Part shown: piece after piece, positions 25,400 through 36,205 of the stretch
How the letters are laid out: each line of letters begins with the position of its first letter
Numbering within the stretch: position 1 is the stretch's first letter
Source of the DNA: Morella rubra
Taxonomy: Eukaryota; Streptophyta; Magnoliopsida; Fagales; Myricaceae
Length of the DNA stretch: 64,000 bases
Direction of reading: 5' to 3'
NCBI GenBank assembly: GCA_003952965.2
Contig: CM025851.1
Span: forward strand, 11,004,589-11,068,588
Program-made: the position numbers and the translations under genes
The notes under the pieces: model-generated
The model's input: only the letters and a program-made list of their open reading frames with translations
What the model was told of the DNA's origin: nothing
The model's database searches: none

Positions 25400-26400
25400 T
25401 ACATTCCAATTCATATATTTTCAGCAATCAAAAGATATATTTCACAACCAATTCATACAAAACAAAAAATATATTTTCAGCAATCAATTCATACAAACCA
25501 ATTCATATATTTTCAACAATAAAATCATACATTATAATTCATATATTTTCAGCAACCAATTCATACAAACCTATCATATATTTTCAGGAATAAATTCAAA
25601 TATTTCAATTCATATATTTCCAGCAATGAATTCATACAAAACAAAAGATATATTTTCAGCAATCAATTCATACAAACCAATTCATATATTTTCAACAATA
25701 AATTCATACATTATAATTCATATATTTTCAGCAACCAATTATACATATATTTTCAGCAACCAATTCATACAAACCCATATATTTTCAGGAATAAATTCAA
25801 ATATTTCAATTCATATATTTCCAATGAATTCATACAAAACATATATTTTCAGCAATCAATTCATACAAACCAATTCATATATTTTCAACAATAAATTCAT
25901 ACATTATAATTCATATATTTTCAGCAACCAATTAATACATTGATTAAGATATATTTTCAGCAACCAATTCATACAAACCTATGCATACATTTTCAGGAAT
26001 AAATTCAAATATTTCAATTCATATATTTCCAGCAATGAATTCATACAAAACAAAAGATATATTTTCAGCAATCAATTCATACAAACCAATTCATATATTT
26101 TCAACAATAAATTCATACATTATAATTCATATATTTTCATATTTTTCAGCAACCAATTCATACAAACCAATGCATACATTTTCAGGAATAAATTCAAATA
26201 TTTCAATTCATATATTTCCAATTCATCATATATTTTCAGCAATCAATTCATACAAACCAATTCATATATTTTCAACAACCAATTCATACATTATAATTCA
26301 TATATTTTCAGCAACCAATTAAACATATATTTTCACAACCAATTCATACAAACCTACATACCAAATAAATTCAAAATCAATTCATATATTTCAAATAAAA
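25400..26400. repeat. higher-order tandem repeat, ~205-bp unit
   Basis: This AT-rich block is built of AATTCATATATTTTCAGCAA-like subunits of about 18-36 bp. They are organised in a longer unit of about 205 bp: the marker CAATGAATTCATACAAAAC recurs at about 25624, 25830 and 26034, with related points near 25420 and 26218. Length differences between copies come from small deletions. It lies inside the CACTA element. Confidence 0.8.
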
Positions 26401-26581
26401 ACAAAAAATATATTTTTCAATCATAACCAATTCATAACCAACAAAAATTCATAATTATAATTCATTAATTTTGAATTAAAAAAATTCATAATTTTCCAAA
26501 ATTCTACAATTGAAATTAAAATAAAAAACTTTAATAAATTACGAAACTGAAAAACAAAAAAAGCGGCCAAGCTGAAAACAA

Positions 26582-26613
<32 letters not shown>

Positions 26614-26692
26614 GGGGGGGGGGGGTGTCGGGGGGGGGGGGGGAGTGGGGGGGGGGCGGGGGGGGGGGTGGTGATTTGGGGGGGTGGGGGGC
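26582..26692 (+). repeat. poly-G tract of about 110 bp
   Basis: The tract starts with an uninterrupted run of 31 G. Further G runs are broken only by single A, T or C bases and a GTGATTT interruption. On the minus strand it reads as proline codons, but no supported gene uses it. Such a sequence can form G-quadruplexes and is also a place where length calls are unreliable. Confidence 0.85.
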
Positions 26693-26805
26693 GCTGTTGA
26701 AATGCCGAACGGGGAGGGAGAAAAAATCGCGCAGGAGGGGGAAGAAGAAAGGGGGGACGCGGGATGGGCAGCCAATTTGCCCTAAACGCACGTTTCATTA
26801 AGTTT

Positions 26806-27095
26806 ATAGCGGCGGTCACTGACCGCCGCTATAGACTTAAGTCGCTGCGGTACGTGATCTATAGCGGCGGTCAGTGACCGCCGCTATAGAAACCGCTGCC
26901 ATAGGAGGTATATAGCGACGGTCTGTGACCGCCGCTATATCAACCGTGCTACTTTGGTCTATAGCGGCGGTTTTTGACCGCCGCTATAGAGACCGCCGTT
27001 AGATGTTTATTTTTCTGTTGCGGTTTGAGATAAACCGCCGGTATATAGGGCATATAGCGGCGGTTTTGGTGACCGCCGCTAAAATGACCGCCGCT
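26806..27095. repeat. right subterminal palindromic array of the CACTA element
   Basis: Head-to-head pairs of TATAGCGGCGGTC occur at about 26804-26834, 26860-26889, 26912-26940 and 26961-26990, and around 27052-27080. The first two are nearly perfect palindromes around a TCA(C/G)TGA centre. They mirror the left array and use the same core word. Confidence 0.88.
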
Positions 27096-27117
27096 GTAGA
27101 CCTGTTTTTTTGTAGTG

Positions 27118-27897
27118 ACAATAAATTAGAGAAAGTCTCCCTCAATTTTCTGTCCTAATTATTCTATTAATTCGAAACTTTTTCCATTCGCCAGCTGATC
27201 TGTAAGCTATGTAGAGTACTAGGGCACGTACGCCTAGTCCATAGAGTACTTCTGATATATATATATATTCTTAATTACAACCCATGAATTAATAGGATTT
27301 TTTACGAAATATGTCTAATAGCTGTGATGAAAAGTGAATTATTTAATTAGCATAATGTTGCTTCGTTACATTTTCCTCCTACAATATTAATTTGTGTCGC
27401 CTTTTTTATGTTCTCAAACCAGGTTTTCTTATCTGACTTGCGTAAGTCGTTCTTTTTTATTGAAGCTGAGGGGTCCTATCACATCTTTCCATCCTCTTTC
27501 TAAAGCAATATCAATCGGGCACCAATAATTAAAACACCTTTTCGTAGCAAATACAGCAATGAATAGCTCTTCAATGGCAAATTAAATCTCAGCGATTAGA
27601 AAAACAACCGAATTTCTTGATGGTGGCATTTGCTCCTTTTCTAAATTGCGTTTCTCTTATTATACTGACACGTAATATATTCTATCTCAAGGAATACTAA
27701 AAATAAAATAAAAAATAGGGAGAAAGAGTACTAGATCATCAGATGGTCTAAAAGATTATTGCATGCGTGATAGTTTAGCCGAAGTACGTACCCTTTGAAG
27801 TCCATTGCCTGTTGAGTCCCCCTCTCTCTCTCTCTCTCCACCTCTGATCTCCTTCTCTTGATCCCCATAGAGCTGAAGATCAACTAGATCAAGATTC
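27118..27897. other. intergenic DNA and promoter side of the NT-C2 gene
   Basis: No gene is seen. A CT-rich tract at about 27819-27842 lies 55-80 bp before the ATG, as often found in plant leaders. A TATA box is not obvious. Confidence 0.4.
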
Positions 27898-30800
27898 ATG
27901 GAAAGGTAAAATTTGTTTTTGTTCGTCAGTTTCCAGTTATACTTGTCCTCAAGATTTGATGAATGTTGCTAATTTTGGCCTATGATCGATACTACGTTCT
28001 CTCTTTTAATTATTAGGGAAAAAAAAAACAAAGGATTTCTTTATTTTCCCATTTATAAGCTCGTATAGCACAATTAATACTTGCAGATGGAGTCTCTACT
28101 AGCCGAACAACTTTAGACCTCCTGTTTATATTTATAATTCGTTACCTTTGTTTTGTTTTAATTGTTACATATTAGTAGAGGAGTGATTCTATACTACTAA
28201 TGCTGTATATTTTGTACCTTTTGATTTTAGGTAGATTTTTTTTTTAAACGTTGGGTGCTACTTATTAAGGAAAGGTTCAGGCCCAAAAGTGGGAGAAATA
28301 TTAAACTATCAATTAAATGATAAACTTCAATCATCTCGTCAAATTTATGTTCTTTGGATAACCTATTGATATTTAGCATTTAGATCAGTTTGGTTTGCGT
28401 CGTTTTTTATAAAAAAAAGGTAAAAGTACTTTAATACAACAAACGATTTCGTTTTATTTAATGAGAAACAACCTCGTTTTGTATTAAAAAAATAGAAAGA
28501 AAAACAATTTGGCCGCGGAACCACAACCACCCTCGCTATTGTCCCTGCCACACGGCAAAAAATACCACCCGCAGTGAACGCTCCTATTTTTTTTTTTTTT
28601 TTTCAGTAAAAAAGACCTTTACAAGATAAACTATTATAAAGTCAAGCTAAACCCCACCACCACTTAAATTCGAGAATTCTACATAACGCAGGGATAAACA
28701 GATCGTAATGAAATTACTGCAATTCAAACTCTCGTTAAGATAATAAGTTCTGGGTTCTAGGCACAACCCGCATATTATTAAGACACCACCTCTAGTAGTT
28801 CCTAACTTTATCTCTTAATTCCCAACATCCTCTCTAATTTATTGATATAATTTAAAGAGAGAATAATACAACAATTATTAAAGTTGTAAGATTGATCCTG
28901 CGCAGTACTTAATTTTTAATATTTATGTTAGAACTTGGCCCCCCAAAATTAGATTTAAATGAAATTGGCTCTCCTAATTCTCAATCCAAGCTAGCTGCAT
29001 ACCCGAGTTAGACGGTACCATTTTTTCATCTATCTCCTCCTCCCGCGAGCTAGCTAAGTCGCTCTCTGTCCTAAGAATAAGTGTTTCATTTGTTTGTGTA
29101 TCATTTGGCAGTGACGATGAAGATTTCTACGAAATTGAGGACTCAGGTGGTTGTGAAGGAAACAAGGACATGTTCAGTTCTTATGATAACCGCAAGCAGC
29201 CAGAGACATCTTGGGAGAGATTGGAGTTCAAGTTCTCTGACATTCAGGTTTCTCAGGTCTCTGTTATATAATTTTTGCAGCATGTTTTCCTGCTTCTTCT
29301 TAAATTTGTATTTATGAACAAAGAAAACAAGTTCTCTCCCACATGCAGCAATACGTCAAGCATACGTTACGTTTACTCTCCAAAAAACGAGTTCTTCTTT
29401 TGAAAGAATACTATATCTTCGAAGTAATCTTCGTTCTAACTATGTAATTGCAGGTGCCAAAAGGATGGGATAAGCTGTTCGTGTCTATCGTTTCTGTGGA
29501 AACAGGAAGAACCATAACCAAGTCAGGGAAAGCATCAGTGCGGGATGGAAACTGTCACTGGGAAGAGGCTTTGTCAGAATCTATTTGGATTTCCCCTGAT
29601 GATGCTTCGAAAGACATTGAAGAATGCCTGATTAAACTTGTCGTTGCCATGGTATAATACCCTATATCACCTGGTTACAAAGATTACTTACTGTTATTTA
29701 TAAACAATCTTGTTGGAAGTTTCAATTTTCCCCGTCGATTTTAGTACGGGAATATAGGAACCGACCACATTTTCCCAGGTTGTTGGTAGAACTTGTGTGC
29801 TTTACCGACGAGAACTTTGTCTACAAGCATAATCCCGTCGCTAAAGATTTCTTTTGTTGTAGCATGTTGATCAGCTGATTTGGTGTAAATAACCAATATA
29901 CTGAACTTCAAATGTCATTACTGTTTCTAGGGATCAACTAGGTTTGGTACCCTTGGAGTGGCTACAACAAACTTGGCCGGCTACGTTACATTAGAAACCT
30001 CGACTACTGTTTCATTGCCACTGCAAAAGTGTAACAAGGGGACAATCTTACAAGTGAGTAGCTTCAACTAATCTTTCCAGTTCTCTATAATTGTTCCACT
30101 AATTCAAATGTTACCAAATTTGGAATTTTCAAAATTTTGCTAAGTTGTTCGCAATGAAAATTCCAACAAAGTCCTTTTACTTACCAAAAAGTAAATTAAT
30201 AATCGTATTGTCAAGTTCTGGATGATTTGAGTTTAAGATACTACCTTCTTGAATTCAAGTACTCTTATCTGATGCAAACTCTTTGCTCTCCTAAATGGAT
30301 TGCAGGTTACTATCCAGTGCCTAACACCAAGAAGAATGCTCAGGTCTGAGGTCCAATCGATTTGTTTTGCTCTTTCGAGGTGTTGTTAGTTCTTTAATGT
30401 TTTCTTTTTTGCCCTATTGAAGGAATGAGAAACCGAAAGGTGCAAATTCAGGTATGGAGGAGATGAGTATGGACTCCAATTACATAGACCATAGATCAGA
30501 CATGTCTAATGGTGCCTTGACCAGGAGTGTTGGATCAGCATCTTATAGTGCCTTCACAATGAATGTTGGATCATCATCTAGTCAACACTCGGACAGCACA
30601 TATCAACTGGGAGAGCTTGGCAGCAGGGTATGGCCTCCTTGCTGTAACAATGAGTTGTATTCCTGCTCTGTTTAGACACTCACTTGTCAGCTTTTTCCTT
30701 CTCCAATTAGAGGATTACTGTAGTTTATCTATTTCACGTTACATTTATTTGTTTGGAGAGTTTCTGCATTTTAGTTTTTTTTTTGGGGGGGGGGTTTTGA

Positions 30801-33800
30801 GTAATATCATATGACCACCAATGAATGACATAGTACTCTCATGTTGCAGCAGGAAATAAGTTTCTCAGCCTCAGCCCCTCTAACAACTTTAAATGAGGTC
30901 ACAAGCAATCTGATTGGAAAGCAAGGTTCAACTAGCTCTGAAGATAGTTCTTGGAGCTCTTATTTTTTTGGTGATTCTTTAGGATCCAAGACGCTGTCCT
31001 CTACTTCGAGGATTGCAAGCGCAGGAAACCATTGTCATGAACAAAGAGAAGACTTTGGTCAAGATTCACACGCTGCTGCCACATTACCATTGCAGTGTAC
31101 TGCTTCACCTAAGGAGCTTCTGGATGCTGCAGAAGTTACAATTGAGTTGCTTCAGGCAGAGTCCCAGATGTGGGAACAAACCGCTCGAAAGGTAATGATT
31201 GATCTGGAAAGATTGCAAAGGGAATTATCTGACCAGTCAAACCACCAGGTGAGTCTTGAAGTGGAGCTTGCAGCTTCATACAGCGAATGTGATACCCTGA
31301 AGCAGGAAATTCAACATTTGAAAATTTTATTGGAGGACTCTATTGTGCAGCAAACTGCCGCTGAAAATCTGAAGTTTCAAGCTGAAGATATGAATCGAAT
31401 ACAAAAGGAACTAAAAGACGAGCTAAAGTATCAGAAAGAATCAAATGCAATCTTGGCCTTGCAGCTAAGGAAGACCCAAGAATCAAACATTGAGCTTTTT
31501 TCTATTCTTCAAGAGCTAGAGAGTACCATAGAAATGCATAAAATGGAAATCAATAATGGCTCATTGGCTAAGTCCAGCTCTGAAAACGTGGAGAAGTATA
31601 GCGATGAACATCACGGCAGTTCAAGCAAGCAAGTTTTAGACAAGGAGATAAGAAAGGCCCCTTGTGAATCATATCTACAATCGAAATCAGAGAACTATCA
31701 GAATTTAGAGCTTCAGCTACAACAATTGCAGGAATTGCAAAAGAAATTGGAAAGTACCATTCAACACCTGAAGAAAAATCTGGAAGAGAAGGACAGTGAG
31801 ATAGAGACAGAACGAAGTTCTAAGACTCAAATTCTAATGCAGTGTGAGGCAGAATGGAGACATAGATTAACCGTAAAAGAAGAAGATATCATCAATTTGG
31901 AAGCAAAACTATCTCAAGCTCTTGATGCTCAAGATCAAAGGAAAATGGAACACAAAAGTGGAGATGAATGCAGTTTTATCAAAGAAATTCAGGCTTTGAA
32001 GCAAAAGGTGCAAGAGCTCGAGGCAAATCAGAGTGGGCTTACAGCTGAAAACACAGAGCTTCAATCTAAGATCATGGAATCAGGAAAGGATTTTCATATA
32101 TCTGGTGTCTCTTCTAACGATGATATTTCTTCTACCTCAGAACCTGAAGAAACCGAGCTGGAATTCCAAACATATGAGCTTGAAGAGGAACTGAAGAAGA
32201 AGGAAATCTTTGTCCAAAAAGTGTCCACCAAAAACTTAGAGAAACAATTTGCAGATCCTGGGAATGCATACCTGGAGCGTTTCAAGGAGAAAGCACATGA
32301 TCCTGACGATGAAGTATCTACATGTCTTTCTAGAGATGAAGAACAGACAATACAAAAGGTGGAAAGCGAGAGACATGACTTGGAAGTCCACTTGTCAGAA
32401 CTAGAAGTGGAAAATGTGCAGTTATCAGAACGAGTATTTGGCTTGGAATCTGTATTAAGATGTTTGACCGATGAGAGGGAGTCAAGTCGTTTGATAATAC
32501 AAAAACTACAGACTAATGCTATAAGTCTGCAGGATGAGATTCGAAGATTAGAAACTCAAATAGAGAAACAAAAAGTTGAAATGAAACAGAAGTTGCAAAA
32601 CATGCAAAATCGGTGGTTAGAAGCTCTAGAAGGGTATCAGAAATTATTGAATTCAAACTCACAATTAATGACTGGAAGTCCATGTGAAGAGTGTTCCTCA
32701 CTTCAGAAATCAAATGGAGACCTAAGGGAAAAAAACAGGGAATTACATGAGCAATGTACAGTCTTGGAAGCAGAACTACAGGAATCACAGAAAATTTTTT
32801 CTGACGTGTTAAATGAAGTTGAAGCATTGGAAGTAAAAGTTTCTTTAATGCTAGAAGAAGTTGCCAGAAAAGAAAAGGTGGTAAATTCAGAACTTGATGC
32901 ATTAATTCGGGAAAACAAAAAACATAAACAGACAATCATTCTCGAGGAGAGCCTGTTGAATCAAATGTACGTGGAGAAAAAAGTTGAAGTTGAGGAACTT
33001 CAAAGACAGGTTGCGCACCTAACTAAACTGATATTTGCAGAAAATAATATCACAGCTTCAGAAGCTGTATATGAGGTGTGGAGTCTGCGAGCTGAAAAAT
33101 CTATGCTTGAAGCTGCACTTCAGGAAGTCCGAGGAAAAGTTAAGACACATGAGAAAAAGCTTGATATTCTCCAAATGGAATTTGAAACAAAGGTGTCAGG
33201 GCTTACAAGTGACCTCGTGGCCTGCAAGCAAAACCAAGAAGTTCTTGTGGCTGATCACGGAAGGGCTCTAAGATTGTTGGAAGGTGCTAAATCTAATGAG
33301 AGTAGGCTAAAAAGCATCGTCAGAGGACTTGAGTTACAGCTAAAATCTTCTGAATTCAAGAGGCTATATGTAGCAGAAGACATTTCCAGTCTTAAGGTCC
33401 AATTAAAGAAAGAAAGAAAGCTTCAAGATGAAGTTTTGGCTCTCAAGAGATCACTCACTGAGACCAAACTTGAAACTGAAAGACTGGAAGCTTCATTCCA
33501 GATATTGGCTGGAGACAATGAAGAAATGAAGGCTGAGAGGATCTTAAATATTCAGAAAATCTGTAGCATGCAGAATGCTTTATCTGAATCAGAGGACTGC
33601 AAACGTAGTAAAGTTGCTCTTGAGGAAAAAGTTTTGCGGCTGGAGTGGGATATAATTGCAAGAGAAGAATTATGTGCTCAGGCTGCTAAACTGAAAAATG
33701 AGCTTGCCAGGACAAAGAGAGCAAATAGCCAATTTCAGAGAGAAATAAAATATCTTCAAGCAGAAAAACAAGAGTGCCTGCAAAGAGCTCAGGCTCTTGA

Positions 33801-35203
33801 AGACAAGCTGAGACAAAAGAAAGAAGTTAAAACGGACCAGAATAATTCCACCAGTGCAAGTTTTACTCATCATCACGAAGTCAAAGCCATGAGTACTTCT
33901 GCCCTTGACGCATTAAGGTTTTCTCTGGTGTGTGTCAGCTGTTTTCCTGCTTCCCTTATTTGATGTTGTCAACATTAGCATGAAACAGATTTTTTGGCTT
34001 TGTAATTTTCTCAAATGGCAGAAACACGAAAACAACAACACAATGCAATCCGATGAGGAGCTGTCTGCAGAAACCAACCAAATAAAAGTTCCACCTGGTC
34101 AAGGCGCAGGACAAGATAAAGACAGGTCACTATTGTCATCTTTTGTGTGCCTTTTTTTTTCTCCAGCTTTCTTTTGGGTTAAGTTAGGAATGTGTATTGA
34201 TGACAAAGGAACTACGCACCAGGTAGGGGATAAACCATGTATACAGCCCATGTAGGGAGTTACATCTCCACCACACAAACCTTGCAGCTGAATCTAGCAA
34301 CACATCTTACTCAACATACAAACAACACAAACTCGCAGGGAACAATACATAGAAAGCCCTGCAATGGAACAGATCCTCAAAGCAAGTACAGGGTACTCAC
34401 AAACAGAACCACTCCCAGGAAACTCACTTGAATGGAGCACAGGCCCGTTCCACAAAGCACTAGATCTATTCCTAAGCCCGTAAAATAGGGCAACAATTGG
34501 CACACAAGCACTACTAACCACTGCAAACCGAACAGATGTATAGGTCCTAGGCAGCAACAGACTCTAGAGTGGGGCAGACAGGTTTCATAACTACTTCTTG
34601 TTTTCAATTTATCGTCAGAGTATATGGACCACCAAAAATTATGCAAACAACTGATTTTACAGGTTTCACTGTAGACTGTCAGGTTGCCTAACTCTGCACT
34701 TTGATGACATATTTTAAGCCAGCATGTCCTTAGAGACATGGTTGCTTATATTGCTCGACTGTTCGATTCCTTTGAGAAGCCCTCACAGAAAAACCATCCA
34801 AATTTTTCCCAACATAGCTGAAATTTTTGCTACTCCGAGAGCATACTACGTGTCTATACGATATGTTCCGTGGTGCCTTATGTTATATTATTGTGTAGCA
34901 TACAAGAAACTGAAGTTAATAAAGAAACTAGACATGTGCCATCTTTTCCCTATTTGGTGGTGCTAACAGGCTTTGTTACTGCTGCTTATGTTCAGTTTAT
35001 CCTCTGAGGGACAAGAGGGACCTTTGGATGATCCAGAGACGTCTAGAGGCAAAGACGAAGCAGTAAACAAGAATGAATATGAGCACAAGATATGGTTACT
35101 GACGACAGAGCTAAGAGACTTACGGGACCGCTACTTCCACGTGAGCCTTCGATATGAGCAACTGGTGATGAAGCTCAAGGCCAATAATAATGGAAGAAAC
35201 TGA
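27898..35203 (+). CDS. NT-C2 domain protein with long coiled coil
   Basis: Nine coding exons (27898-27905, 29112-29256, 29454-29651, 29931-30053, 30306-30343, 30423-30627, 30850-33927, 34022-34125, 34996-35203) give about 1,368 residues. An N-terminal C2 domain of the EEIG1/EHBP1 type covers about residues 35-175 ([54 protein letters not shown]). A serine-rich linker follows. Residues about 320-1,265, nearly all from one 3-kb exon, are charged heptad-like coiled coil. The C-terminus ends [20 protein letters not shown]...NNNGRN, a conserved ending in plant relatives. Family members are often labelled myosin-heavy-chain-like. A cytoskeletal or membrane-tethering role is only an inference. The first exon has just 8 coding bases, ATGGAAAG; an alternative first exon is possible. 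The exon 2 end was placed at the second CAG/GT because it fits relatives. The exon 7 start may be 3 bases later. Confidence 0.88.
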
Positions 35204-36205
35204 CTTTGATAATCCTGGGATTCCCAGATGTTTTCTGCTTTTCCCTGGCCGTTTATCATTAGTATTTTAGATATATTTTGTCTTTTCAAGTCATTTACTG
35301 GCTATGTAACACCCATTTTGGGAATGGGGACAAAAAGGAAAAAAGAACGGCTCAACAATTTTTTTATTATTTCGAAAATAAAGGTATATATAGAAACTCA
35401 AACAAGGTGTTCGTGTAAATAATCCTAAAGATGAATATAGAAAGCTACTGTTGGATGTATAGCACATCAACCGGTGGGGTGGAAACCAGAAAGATATAAA
35501 AGCCTGATTGGTTAGAACTTATAAACTCTTATTTTACGCCTTTTGTCTTCATTCTCCTCCTCACATCCTACTTTGCACTGTTTTTCTTCCATATCACGAC
35601 ACTGGCGTTAACAAAGAGTAGGGTCTTGATGTTGAAAGCAAACAATGGAAACATTCTGAGGGAGGGTCTCTGGCCTTCCAGTCTGAAACATCATGAACAC
35701 ATTGGAGAACGGCCACACTGATGGCATATTTCCTTTGGCAAATTGTGGATGGCAAAACCCTAGCCATGCTACTAGATTTTGCAAGAGGCATGAGGACAAT
35801 ATATTCACCCAAAGGATGAATGAAGTAGGAAATTGATTTTCTTGAAAATAAGATCAAGAATCCCGTTTTCGGGAAAAGGGATTGTCTATTTGAACTGGGT
35901 CACTTTCAAAACAAGTATCAGAGCCACAACAGAAGAAGAAGAAGAAGAAATCAAAAGAATCATCAGTGCTTTATTTACGCAAGAATGATGAATCAACAGT
36001 GCCATTTGTTATTCCAATTATACAGTGCATGACGTTCCACATATAATCAGAAAAACATTGGCAACTATAGGACAGTACTACTCTCTACAGACGAGCCATA
36101 GGAGCTGCCATTTGATGCAGTGGAATTGAATTTGCTCCCTCGGATCTTACCTCTCTTCTAAACATAATGTTATTCCTCTTTCTTTTCCTTGTAAAACCTT
36201 TCTTT
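35204..36205. other. convergent 3' ends of the NT-C2 and RING genes
   Basis: This kilobase lies between two stop codons facing each other and should contain both 3' untranslated regions. An AATAAA-like word is visible for neither with certainty (AAAATAAAGG at about 35375 is a candidate on the plus strand). An AGAAGAAGAAGAAGAA run is at about 35932-35947. No gene is recognised. Confidence 0.4.

Larger units (their letters stand above)
19886..27117 (-). mobile_element. complete but decayed CACTA (En/Spm) transposon, 7.2 kb
   Basis: The element starts CACTACAGAAA and ends TTTTTTTGTAGTG (reversed: CACTACAAAAAAA). It is flanked by the 3-bp duplication ACA (19883-19885 and 27118-27120). These are the defining features of CACTA elements. 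Both ends carry GC-rich subterminal arrays of TATAGCGGCGGTC in inverted pairs. The minus strand encodes a TNP2-type transposase (21864-24681, broken frames) followed by 3' exons of the accessory/plant-transposase region (about 20478-21135). The 5' side of the transposase (24790-26700) holds two minisatellite blocks and a poly-G tract. Ends and target duplication are intact, so it could still be moved by an enzyme supplied in trans. Confidence 0.93.

Noticed and set aside
25381..26322. Plus-strand frames of 70-113 codons with repeated HIFSAINSYKP-type units
   Set aside because: They are translations of the AT-rich tandem repeat and have no independent gene evidence.
25400..26400. CRISPR-like array of short repeats
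   Set aside because: The units are contiguous, diverged tandem repeats without unique spacers, in a plant transposon.
26421..26819. Minus-strand proline-rich open frame over the poly-G tract
   Set aside because: The frame exists only because the poly-C complement reads as proline codons in several frames. There is no conserved domain, and it overlaps transposon repeats.
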